Below the pieces are notes generated by a model, which was given only the letters and a program-made list of their open reading frames with translations, was not told where the DNA came from and did not search any database. A program made the position numbers and the translations under genes. A DNA stretch of 11,074 nucleotides, taken from positions 1-11,074 of the forward strand of contig URPI01000065.1 of NCBI GenBank assembly GCA_900549705.1, read 5' to 3'. The DNA is from an uncultured Eubacteriales bacterium (GTDB lineage Bacteria > Bacillota > Clostridia > Oscillospirales > Oscillospiraceae). The number at the start of each line of letters is the position of its first letter. Within the stretch, counting starts at the first letter, position 1. Positions 1 to 6,382 of the stretch are shown here, piece after piece.

Positions 1-856
1 CCTGCTCCTGACAAAACAGATCCCATAGGTCGTCGCTCATTTCATACAGAATCCGCCGGGGATGATATTTGTCCGGTGCGGTGCGCGTCAGCTCCATGGT
101 GACGAGAATTTCGTCCCCTTCGCTGCACTGGCCGCTGGCTGCAAATTCTTCCCGGTCAAACCGGAGGAAGCTGCCGGCGGTAACCGTTTCGCCGCACCAG
201 GGGCAGGTGTATTGCCGCAGCTCCGGGGCATCCAGTGCCGCCCGGGGGGAGGCATAGGCGGTCAGAATGGGGTTTTCTGCAAACGCGCGGCTGACGTATT
301 CGCCGCCGTATTCCGCCAGATCCAGGTGGTTGCATACCAGCACCGTGTTCCGGGAATCGTTGAGGGCATCGTGAGCCACGTCGCCCTTTTCATTCAGGAC
401 ACTCAGGGCATCATCCAGGGACATTTTTCTGGAAAAGCGCATGATTTCGTTGCAGAAGATACGCTGCAAATCATAGGTATCCGGCAGATTGGATACGTCA
501 ATGCCATGCAGCAGCATATTGTCGATGAGAATGGGCAAATCAGAGCGGCTCCAGGTCATGAAGCTGTATTCTTCGCCGCAGAACGCCATGAATTTCTCAT
601 AAGCCTGGGGGAAGGACAGCCCCTGCTCCTCCAGAGCCTGGTTGCGGATGCCGGTGAGGGTGACAATCCGTCGGTGGAGTTTTGTGTAGTACTGGGGCTT
701 GATGTACAGCCGCAGCTCGTCTATTTTCTTAAAATCATCATCCAGCTTGACTGCTCCGATTTCAATGATTTCACCGGGCAGACACACCGGTTCGGTCAAA
801 ATTTCACATTCAGAACCGCACTGGTTCCATTCCAGGTCAAAAATAATATAGTTCAT
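1..856 (-). CDS. DEDDh-family 3'-5' exonuclease (C-terminus cut by window edge)
   Basis: Reading leftwards from an ATG at 856-854 gives 285 open codons with no stop before the edge, starting MNYIIFDLEWN. The exonuclease motifs of the DnaQ/DEDDh fold are present in order: Exo I FDLEW (Asp7, Glu9), Exo II WSRSD (Asp106) and Exo III HDALND (His162, Asp167). These residues bind two metal ions and remove nucleotides from 3' ends. The C-terminal part after about residue 200 is an extension with a CPWCG pair (Cys218, Cys221) and Cys244, which may be part of a small zinc ribbon. A GAGAGG ribosome site lies about 8 bases before the ATG, and a good promoter lies at 900-928. Whether the substrate is RNA or DNA cannot be told from this fragment. 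The large plus-strand reading frame over the same bases is an antisense shadow. Confidence 0.88.
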   Translation of the reverse strand, partial: MNYIIFDLEWNQCGSECEILTEPVCLPGEIIEIGAVKLDDDFKKIDELRLYIKPQYYTKLHRRIVTLTGIRNQALEEQGLSFPQAYEKFMAFCGEEYSFMTWSRSDLPILIDNMLLHGIDVSNLPDTYDLQRIFCNEIMRFSRKMSLDDALSVLNEKGDVAHDALNDSRNTVLVCNHLDLAEYGGEYVSRAFAENPILTAYASPRAALDAPELRQYTCPWCGETVTAGSFLRFDREEFAASGQCSEGDEILVTMELTRTAPDKYHPRRILYEMSDDLWDLFCQEQ

Positions 857-899
857 AGAAGATGCCTCTCTGTTTCTGTCAGATAATTCGGATAGAATG

Positions 900-928
900 A
901 TTATAAATCCGCCATATGGTGATGTAAA
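900..928 (-). promoter_or_regulatory. Sigma-A promoter of the exonuclease gene
   Basis: On the minus strand, TTTACA (928-923) and a perfect TATAAT (905-900) are separated by 17 bp. Transcription would start about 35-40 bases before the ATG at 856. Confidence 0.7.
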
Positions 929-1007
929 GAAAAATTTCGTCGAAGGAAAAGGACGGCGGGTTCTATCCGCATGTTAGCGGCATAGCCTTATCCCGGAGGC
1001 GATGGGA

Positions 1008-1472
1008 TTGGATTACGAAGTGACGCTGGCCGGAAAACCCATGGGCAGGGCGCAGGTGGAAAAGCAGGGATTATATTATCATGTGGTGTGCCGGTGCCGC
1101 CTTTCGGGGGATGTGATGTACCGACTGGAATGCAGCGCCGGTGAGAAAAAGACCAATTTGGGCATCCTGGTTCCCATGGATGCCGGGTTCGGCCTGGACA
1201 CCCGGTTTCCGGTGAGCCGGGTAGGGGAGGGAGAACTGCGATTCGTTCTGCTGCCAAGGCATGACGAGATGAAGGAGCGCACCTTCGCGCCCATCCGCCC
1301 GGAGGAACCCTTCCACTATATGGAGCAGCTGAAGGATGCTTTTTTGGAAACCCGGGAGGGTCAGAAGGGTGCGGTTCTCCCGCCCAAGCGGGAGGAAGAA
1401 GCCGCCCCGGAGGAATGCAAACCGGAAACCCAACGGTCGGAAGCCGCCCCGGAAGCCCCCGCAGCTGAATGA
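1008..1472 (+). CDS. Conserved-looking small protein of unknown function
   Basis: This encodes about 154 residues and I assign no function. The first ~115 residues look like a compact, beta-rich soluble domain that includes the stretches GLYYHVVCRC, NLGILVPM and GFGLDTRFP. The last ~35 residues are a Pro/Glu/Ala-rich low-complexity tail, probably disordered. There is no signal peptide or membrane segment. The start is chosen from the ribosome site: GGAGG at 995-999 is only 2 bases from the ATG at 1002 but 8 bases from the in-frame TTG at 1008, so TTG is the better start; the ATG form would add only two residues. I recall similar hypothetical proteins in Oscillospiraceae, but that is memory and not a search. 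No convincing promoter was found just upstream. Antisense frames over this gene are Pro/Arg-rich shadows. Confidence 0.72.
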   Translation: MDYEVTLAGKPMGRAQVEKQGLYYHVVCRCRLSGDVMYRLECSAGEKKTNLGILVPMDAGFGLDTRFPVSRVGEGELRFVLLPRHDEMKERTFAPIRPEEPFHYMEQLKDAFLETREGQKGAVLPPKREEEAAPEECKPETQRSEAAPEAPAAE

Positions 1473-1502
1473 CACGACTGGCGCTTCGCACCAAAAAACC
1501 TA

Positions 1503-1530
1503 TTGACATTTAACATATCCATGCTACAAT
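1503..1530 (+). promoter_or_regulatory. Sigma-A promoter driving the cobalamin riboswitch unit
   Basis: A perfect TTGACA (1503-1508) and TACAAT (1525-1530) are separated by 16 bp. The predicted start near 1537 lies just before the first stem of the riboswitch. Confidence 0.85.
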
Positions 1531-1541
1531 GAAATGCGGAA

Positions 1542-1729
1542 AGAATGACAGTGGTAGCCATTTTGGCTGCTGAAAAGGGAAGCAGGTGCAATGCCTGCGC
1601 GAACTCGTCACTGTATGCAGCGCTAATTGCGGGCAAAATGTCACTGGAAACGGGAAGACGCCCCCCAATTGCTGTGAGCCAGGAGACCTGCTGCCGTTCT
1701 GAATGAGAAAACCACGAGCCATTGGTTTT
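1542..1729 (+). promoter_or_regulatory. Cobalamin (B12) riboswitch aptamer
   Basis: The conserved cobalamin-aptamer elements appear in the right order. They are the AAAAGGGAA segment near 1573, the hairpin GCAGGTGCAATGCCTGC (1582-1598), a GTCACTGG element (1640-1647) and the hallmark GCCAGGAGACCTGC (1678-1691). The ends close as a P1 stem: AGAATGACAG (1542-1551) against CTGCCGTTCT (1691-1700), with one mismatch. A following hairpin, AAAACCA (1708-1714) with TGGTTTT (1723-1729), has the loop CGAGCCAT. Its CGAG can pair with CTCG at 1604-1607, matching the kissing-loop (L5-L13) contact typical of this class. Together with the terminator at 1797 it should switch off the downstream chelatase when cobalamin is abundant. 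The segment from 1730 to 1796 is the linker of the expression platform. Confidence 0.93.
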
Positions 1730-1796
1730 GTCACACGGTCCGCAGCGTCTGACGAGGGGAAAAAGCTCCCTTTGTTGTCGCGCCCGATTTTGTGAA

Positions 1797-1835
1797 AAAC
1801 CTCTCAGCCCTTGGTTGAGAGGTTTATTTTATTTT
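1797..1835 (+). terminator. Riboswitch-controlled intrinsic terminator
   Basis: A 10-bp stem (1797-1806 with 1816-1825) extends inward by about three more pairs and is followed by TTTATTTTATTTT. It sits between the aptamer and the ribosome site AGGAGGAG, so it can stop transcription before the chelatase gene. GAGGGG at 1754-1759 can pair with CCTCTC (1800-1805) in the 5' arm and is a candidate antiterminator, though it is only six pairs with one G-U. Confidence 0.88.
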
Positions 1836-1849
1836 AGGAGGAGATTCAA

Positions 1850-3418
1850 ATGAAAAAGTTCATTGCATTCCTGTGCGCATTGACCATGCTCTTTGGCGTG
1901 GCCAGTGTGGCCTTTGCCGATGCGGATGCCGATAAGGCCGCCGCCGACAAGGTGGCCGCATTGATTGATGCCATCTATGTCCAGTCCCGCACCGATGAGA
2001 CCGATGCCCAGTGTGCCGCCGCAAAGGAAGCCTGGGATGCCCTGACCGATGCCCAGAAGGAGTTGGTGGAGGGCGAGGAAGCCAGCCCTGATTACTTCGG
2101 CCTGGATACCGGCGATGCCTCTCTGGATGACCCCCGCAATGCCGACGGGATTGGCGAAAAGGAAATCCTGGTGGTATCCTTCGGCACTTCCTACAACGGC
2201 AGCCGCGTGGCAGACATCAAGGGCGTTGAGGATGCCATTGCCGCCGCTTTCCCCGACTGGGCTGTTCGCCGCGCCTTCACCGCACAGATTATCATTAACC
2301 ATGTCCAGGCGCGTGACGGCGAGTTCATCGACAACATGGATCAGGCGCTGGAGCGCGCCGTTGCCAGTGGCGTGAAGCAGCTGGTGGTGCAGCCCACCCA
2401 TCTGATGCACGGTGCCGAGTATGACGAGCTGATGGAGGCTGTCGCCGCCTACGCCGACAAGTTCGAGACCATCATGGTTGCCGAGCCCTTGCTGGGTGAG
2501 GTTGGCAAGGATGCTTCCGTTGTCAATGCCGATAAGGCCGCCGTTGCTGAGGCCATTGTGTCCGCTGCTGTTGCAGAGGGCGGCTTCGAGTCTGTCCAGG
2601 CTGCCGCCGATAACGACACCGCCTTTGTGTTCATGGGTCATGGCACCGCTCATGTTGCCAAGGTGACCTACAGCCAGATGCAGACCCAGATGGCAAACCT
2701 TGGCTACAGCAATGTTTTCATCGGCACCGTGGAGGGTGAGCCTGAGGAGACCGCCTGCGAAAATATCATTGAGGCTGTTGCTGCTGCCGGTTATAAGAAC
2801 GTGGTTCTGCGCCCCCTGATGGTGGTTGCCGGTGACCATGCCAACAACGACATGGCTGGTGACGAGGAAGATTCCTGGAAGTCCATGTTCCTGGCTTCCG
2901 GCAAGTTCGACAGCGTTGACTGCCAGATTGCCGGCCTTGGCTCCATTGAAGCTGTTCAGAACCTGTACATTGCCCACACTCAGGCTGCCATGGACGGCAA
3001 CGGTGCAACCGTGATTGTCAATGGCGAAGAAGCAGCAGCGGTTGACCAGCTGGCAGACGGTGTTTATACCGTTGATGTGACCACCGATGGCGGTATGTTC
3101 AAGCTGAGCGAAGCTGTGGAGGGCAAGGGCACCCTGACGGTGAAGGACGGCCAGATGACTGTCCACTTCACCCTGTCCGGCAAGGGCTTCACCCAGGTGT
3201 TTGTTGGCTCTGCCGAGGATGCCCAGAAGGAAGGCGCTGCCGTGATTGATGCCGTGGAGGACACCCTGAATTTCTCCGACGGGACCACCGATACCGCCAA
3301 TGGCTTCGATGTTCCTGTGGAGGAGCTGAACAAGACGTTCGATCTGGCTGCTATGGGCAAGAAGAGCGCCAAGTGGTATGACCACACCCTGTGTGTCTCC
3401 AACCCGGTGCAGCAGTAA
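1850..3418 (+). CDS. cbiK: Secreted CbiK-family sirohydrochlorin cobaltochelatase with extra N- and C-terminal domains
   Basis: This encodes 522 residues. CbiK inserts Co2+ into (precorrin/)sirohydrochlorin in anaerobic cobalamin synthesis. Residues 1-23 form a typical signal peptide ending AFA, with no lipobox. Residues ~25-75 are an Ala-rich helical segment ending WDALTDAQKELV, of the kind found in Clostridia surface proteins. Residues ~104-375 form the chelatase domain: VVSFGTSY (108-115), GAEYDE with Glu190, MGHG with His264, and AGDH with His330 followed by NDMAGDE. By alignment from memory, Glu190, His264 and His330 match Salmonella CbiK Glu89, His145 and His207, the metal-site residues. 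Residues ~385-517 are a beta-rich domain (DGVYTVDV, GTLTVKDGQMTVHF, and YDHTL near the end) resembling NEAT-like ligand-binding modules. Salmonella CbiK is about 264 residues, so this protein is roughly twice as long. No cell-wall anchor is seen. The gene is a single-gene unit under the cobalamin riboswitch and ends at the terminator at 3460. The ribosome site AGGAGGAG fixes the start. Confidence 0.9.
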   Translation: MKKFIAFLCALTMLFGVASVAFADADADKAAADKVAALIDAIYVQSRTDETDAQCAAAKEAWDALTDAQKELVEGEEASPDYFGLDTGDASLDDPRNADGIGEKEILVVSFGTSYNGSRVADIKGVEDAIAAAFPDWAVRRAFTAQIIINHVQARDGEFIDNMDQALERAVASGVKQLVVQPTHLMHGAEYDELMEAVAAYADKFETIMVAEPLLGEVGKDASVVNADKAAVAEAIVSAAVAEGGFESVQAAADNDTAFVFMGHGTAHVAKVTYSQMQTQMANLGYSNVFIGTVEGEPEETACENIIEAVAAAGYKNVVLRPLMVVAGDHANNDMAGDEEDSWKSMFLASGKFDSVDCQIAGLGSIEAVQNLYIAHTQAAMDGNGATVIVNGEEAAAVDQLADGVYTVDVTTDGGMFKLSEAVEGKGTLTVKDGQMTVHFTLSGKGFTQVFVGSAEDAQKEGAAVIDAVEDTLNFSDGTTDTANGFDVPVEELNKTFDLAAMGKKSAKWYDHTLCVSNPVQQ

Positions 3419-3428
3419 TTCCCCTGGC

Positions 3429-3458
3429 TTGACCGATTGGGATAACCTGTGATAAAAT
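3429..3458 (+). promoter_or_regulatory. Probable promoter of the YdcF-family gene
   Basis: TTGACC (3429-3434) is followed by ATAAAAT (3452-3458) at a 17-18 bp spacing. The expected start, about 3464-3466, falls inside the 5' arm of the terminator at 3460-3494. Confidence 0.5.
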
Positions 3459-3459
3459 G

Positions 3460-3494
3460 AGCTCCCGGTGCGTTATTTGCACCGGGAGCTTTTT
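3460..3494 (+). terminator. Intrinsic terminator of the chelatase gene
   Basis: A perfect 12-bp stem, AGCTCCCGGTGC (3460-3471) with GCACCGGGAGCT (3479-3490), has a 7-base loop and is followed by a T run. It lies 41 bases after the chelatase stop codon. Confidence 0.92.
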
Positions 3495-3507
3495 ATGGAG
3501 TGATTCA

Positions 3508-4158
3508 ATGGAAAAGAACGAGGCAATTCGGATTCTGTGGGACTATCTGTGTCTGCATCAGCCGCTCCAACCGGCGGACTGCATCATCGGCTTTGGCTGC
3601 TATAACGAGGATGTGGGCAGACGGGTCGCCCAACTGTACCGCCAGGGATATGCACCGTTGGTGCTGTTCTCCGGCGGTTTGGGCAGAAACACCCGCCATA
3701 TGTGGACGGAAAGCGAAGCGGAGCGCTTCGCCCGCGTTGCCATGGCCGATGGCGTTCCCGAAAATGTCATTCTGCTGGAAAACAAGTCTACCAATTCCGG
3801 CGAAAACCTGCTGTTTTCCAGAAAAATACTGATGGACAGAGGCCTTACCCACCCGCAGGTGATTGGTGTCCACAAGCCCTATATGGAGCGGCGGCTTTGG
3901 GCGGCCTTCCCGGTCTATTGGCCGGAGGCAACGGTGACCGTCACCTCCTGGCAGCAGAGCTTCCGGGAATATGTGGCGGGAGTGAGCCGCTGGGGGCGGA
4001 CAGAGGACGACACCATCCAGATGCTGGTGGGAGACTTCCAGCGGATAGCGCTATACCCGGCCAAGGGCTACCAGATTCCCCAGCCCATCCCGGCGGAAGC
4101 AGGCCGTGCCTTTGAAACCTTGGTCAATCTGGGCTACACGGCCCAGCTGGCGAAGTAA
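3508..4158 (+). CDS. YdcF/DUF218-family protein
   Basis: This encodes 216 residues matching the YdcF/SanA/ElyC (DUF218) fold. The characteristic segments are IIGFGCYN (26-33), LVLFSGGLGRN (51-61) with a following TESEAERF, ENKSTNSGENL (91-101) and VIGVHKPYMERR (118-129). Members are implicated in envelope functions or bind S-adenosylmethionine, but the enzyme activity of most is unknown. No signal peptide or membrane helix is seen, so this one is probably cytosolic. The start at 3508 has GGAG at 3497-3500 with 7-base spacing. An in-frame ATG at 3457 would place 17 codons inside the terminator hairpin and has no ribosome site, so it was rejected. The 3' end overlaps the convergent VanZ-family gene by 35 bp. 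Confidence 0.88.
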   Translation: MEKNEAIRILWDYLCLHQPLQPADCIIGFGCYNEDVGRRVAQLYRQGYAPLVLFSGGLGRNTRHMWTESEAERFARVAMADGVPENVILLENKSTNSGENLLFSRKILMDRGLTHPQVIGVHKPYMERRLWAAFPVYWPEATVTVTSWQQSFREYVAGVSRWGRTEDDTIQMLVGDFQRIALYPAKGYQIPQPIPAEAGRAFETLVNLGYTAQLAK

Positions 4159-4615
4159 ACCGCTTCCCGGTGCATTTGAAGATGCCGTAGCCAATGGACG
4201 CGCCAAAGGCATTGAGAATAATGTCATCCACATCGCAGGTTCCCACCAGCAGGAGCATCTGCAGGATTTCTACCGTGACCATGATGCCCAGCACCAGCAG
4301 CATCGTCTTCCAGAATTTCTGCATCTTTTTCAGCAGCATCGGCGGAAAGAACCCCAAGGGAATGAACAGAAGGATGTTTCCTAAGAAATTTGTGAGAGCG
4401 TAGGGGAGAAAAATGCGGTTTGCCGGGCGGGTAAAAATCCGCAGATAGTTTTTGATTACACGGAAGGGAACGAGATTCAGATGCTCCCGCAGCTGAACCG
4501 GGTAGGGGAGCGGCCTGATTCTCGGGGTTCGCAGAAACAGAAGAAAAAACATACTCATGCCATACAGAAAGGCAAGAATGGTAACAGTTCGCTTTTTTTC
4601 TAAATTCAAATACAT
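4124..4615 (-). CDS. VanZ-family membrane protein
   Basis: This encodes 163 residues with four likely membrane helices at about 10-29, 70-95, 104-122 and 126-146. VanZ-family marks are visible: an NFLGNILLFIPLGF stretch in helix 2, VEILQ in helix 3, and the conserved DVDDIILNAFGASIGYG segment. VanZ itself gives low-level teicoplanin resistance in enterococci. Most chromosomal relatives have no proven role, so resistance should not be assumed, and no van cluster is nearby. The ribosome site AAAGAGG (4624-4618) is only 2 bases from the ATG at 4615 but 8 bases from an in-frame TTG at 4609, so the real start may be two codons later. The gene is divergent from the rhodanese-TtcA gene and convergent with the YdcF gene. 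No terminator is seen at its 3' end. Confidence 0.87.
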   Translation of the reverse strand: MYLNLEKKRTVTILAFLYGMSMFFLLFLRTPRIRPLPYPVQLREHLNLVPFRVIKNYLRIFTRPANRIFLPYALTNFLGNILLFIPLGFFPPMLLKKMQKFWKTMLLVLGIMVTVEILQMLLLVGTCDVDDIILNAFGASIGYGIFKCTGKRFTSPAGPCSPD

Positions 4616-4656
4616 CGCCTCTTTGGTTTGACCGGTGTTGTTCGTACAGGTTCCCC

Positions 4657-4685
4657 ATTATACCAGAGTGTCCCCGTTTCTGCAA
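4657..4685 (-). promoter_or_regulatory. Sigma-A promoter of the VanZ-family gene
   Basis: On the minus strand, TTGCAG (4685-4680) and a perfect TATAAT (4662-4657) are separated by 17 bp, about 40 bases before the start codon. Confidence 0.78.
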
Positions 4686-4719
4686 CAGAAAAACGTCCCG
4701 CAGGCGCAGGAAGTTTGGA

Positions 4720-4748
4720 TTGACAGGAACGGGGAGTTTTACTATAAT
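4720..4748 (+). promoter_or_regulatory. Consensus sigma-A promoter of the rhodanese-TtcA gene
   Basis: TTGACA (4720-4725) and TATAAT (4743-4748) are both perfect and are spaced 17 bp apart. It is divergent from the VanZ promoter, with the two -35 boxes about 34 bp apart, so this gene is expected to be strongly transcribed. Confidence 0.9.
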
Positions 4749-4780
4749 GCCAGTGAAATTTGAGAGAGAGGTAGAGGGAA

Positions 4781-5911
4781 GTGGAATACGAAATAACCTT
4801 TGACCAGCTGGAAACCATGGAACATCCAAACGTGATTGACATCCGCACACCGGAACAGTATGCCTATGGCACCTATCCCGGCGCGGTAAACATCCCAACG
4901 GAAGATATAAAACCGGAAAGCGGCAAACCGATTTATCTGCTGTGCCAGAGCGGCGCGAAGTCGCTGGAGCTGGCAGAGACGTGGCAGGAGCAGGGCTTTC
5001 CGGTGGTCAGCATCCGGGGCGGCTATCGGGAATACCTGCGCCACACGCTGGCTAAGACTGCCTCCAGCGAGGAGGAACGCCTTGCCCGCAGAAAAAAGGC
5101 GGAGCACAGCATCATCACTACCTACCGCAAGGAGCTGTGGACGCCCTTTATCCGGGCAATCAAGGATTATCGGCTGATTTCAGATGGAGATAAAATTGCG
5201 GTCTGCATTTCCGGCGGCAAGGATTCCATGCTCATGGCAAAGCTCTTTCAGGAACTGCAATCCCATGGCAGGCAGAATTTTGAGGTGGTTTACCTGGTGA
5301 TGAATCCGGGCTATAACCAGCTGAATGCCCAGGCGGTGCTGGACAATGCAAGGCTTTTGGGCATCCCCATCGAAGTGTTCCACACGGAGATTTTTGACAT
5401 CGTGGCCAATCAGGGCGGCTCCCCCTGCTATCTGTGCGCCAGAATGCGCAGGGGCTATCTCTATAGCAAAGCCAGGGAGCTGGGCTGTAACAAAATTGCA
5501 CTGGGACACCACTATGACGATGTGATTGAAACCATTCTCATGGGAATGCTTTATGGCAGCCAGATTCAAACCATGATGCCCAAGCTTCACAGCACGAATT
5601 TTCCCGGCATGGAGCTGATTCGCCCCCTGTACCTCATCCGGGAGAAGGACATCCTCCGCTGGCGGGATTATAACGACCTGCACTTTATCCAGTGCGCCTG
5701 CCGCCTGACGGAAAGCTGTGCCTCCTGCGGCGGAACGGAGAAGGGCTCTAAGCGTGCGGAAATCAAGCGGCTGATTCACACCCTCTCCAAAGAAGACCCC
5801 CAGATTCCCGCTCGGATTTTCCGCAGTGTGGAAAACGTCAACCTGGATACGGTCATTGCCTATAAGCAGGGCGGAACGGTTCACCGCTTTCTGGATAGCT
5901 ATGATGAATAG
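4781..5911 (+). CDS. Rhodanese domain fused to TtcA-like tRNA thiolation ATPase (PP-loop family)
   Basis: This encodes 376 residues in two domains. Residues 1-~80 are a rhodanese module (VIDIRTPEQYAYG; active-site loop LCQSGAKS with Cys55), which carries sulfur as a persulfide. Residues ~110-376 are a PP-loop ATPase of the TtcA family, which makes 2-thiocytidine at tRNA position 32. Its marks are SGGKDS (144-149, ATP pyrophosphate loop), CYLCARMRRG (Cys216, Cys219), GHHYDD (242-247) and a cysteine cluster at 305, 307, 313 and 316. In E. coli TtcA a CxxC pair plus a later cysteine hold a 4Fe-4S cluster; here Cys216, Cys219 and one of the later cysteines would do so. The fusion suggests that sulfur is handed over within the same protein. 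The start is GTG with AGAGAGG (4765-4771) 9 bases upstream. A different thiolated base or a non-tRNA substrate cannot be excluded. Confidence 0.87.
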   Translation: MEYEITFDQLETMEHPNVIDIRTPEQYAYGTYPGAVNIPTEDIKPESGKPIYLLCQSGAKSLELAETWQEQGFPVVSIRGGYREYLRHTLAKTASSEEERLARRKKAEHSIITTYRKELWTPFIRAIKDYRLISDGDKIAVCISGGKDSMLMAKLFQELQSHGRQNFEVVYLVMNPGYNQLNAQAVLDNARLLGIPIEVFHTEIFDIVANQGGSPCYLCARMRRGYLYSKARELGCNKIALGHHYDDVIETILMGMLYGSQIQTMMPKLHSTNFPGMELIRPLYLIREKDILRWRDYNDLHFIQCACRLTESCASCGGTEKGSKRAEIKRLIHTLSKEDPQIPARIFRSVENVNLDTVIAYKQGGTVHRFLDSYDE

Positions 5912-6321
5912 TAACACGCCCCTTCATATAAGAATACCAATTCTGCGCATTTTGCTGAAGGAAAACAGTGAATCAGATGTTCCAGACAAGCATACAGATA
6001 AATTGTATCGTTCACACCCGAGATTCAGAGTCAGATATTGAATACCCTTAAAAGCTGGCGTAACTGAGAACATCTATGTAACTTCTGAATAAATCCTCTT
6101 TGGCTGAACAGCGAACCTTTTTCTCTGTTCGTGCAGTCATGAAAGAGGGAAATACATACAGTATTCCTCTACTTTCGGAAATTTTTCCAAGAGAAAATTC
6201 TCCCGATATCAGTTTTTGCGGATTTAATCAAAGCTTCCCTGCTTTGCGTCTTGTCCTGTGTGGAGCATTGAAAAGTTGCTGTTATGCGCTTGATGTGATT
6301 TGGGGATGAATCCCTTGCGCC
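5912..6321. other. Gene-free AT-rich stretch
   Basis: About 410 bases with no gene I can recognise. Short open stretches exist on both strands: plus 6100-6309 and minus frames over 5925-6040 and 6100-6240. They lack ribosome sites and family features. Weak inverted repeats occur, for example GAACAG...CTGTTC around 6105-6140 and GAGGGAAATAC...GTATTCCTC around 6146-6170, but neither has a T run. No clear terminator follows the TtcA-like gene. The stretch could be the remains of a decayed gene or simply an untranslated spacer. Confidence 0.4.
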
Positions 6322-6349
6322 TTGCTTTTTGCCAATAATTTGATATAGT
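6322..6349 (+). promoter_or_regulatory. Probable promoter of the AraC-family gene
   Basis: TTGCTT (6322-6327) and TATAGT (6344-6349) are separated by 16 bp. The predicted start, near 6356, gives a short leader of about 27 bases. Confidence 0.5.
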
Positions 6350-6382
6350 AACTGTAATCAATGTGTGAGGGGGAAATATGGT

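Noticed and set aside
62..886. Long plus-strand reading frame (274 codons) at the left edge
   Set aside because: It is antisense to the exonuclease, whose three catalytic motifs are clear. The plus-strand protein has no ribosome site or family features.
1829..3385. 518-codon minus-strand reading frame
   Set aside because: It is a shadow of the chelatase gene caused by GC-rich codon usage; the plus strand carries the signal peptide, motifs, promoter and riboswitch.
3457..3507. Upstream ATG extending the YdcF-family protein by 17 codons
   Set aside because: These codons are the terminator hairpin and there is no ribosome site; the ATG at 3508 has one at ideal spacing.
4124..4615. Glycopeptide resistance gene
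   Set aside because: VanZ-family membership alone does not show resistance; no vanHAX or regulator genes are present.
6100..6309. 69-codon plus-strand frame before the AraC gene
   Set aside because: It has no ribosome site, no recognisable domain and unnatural residue make-up; it is most likely chance in the spacer.
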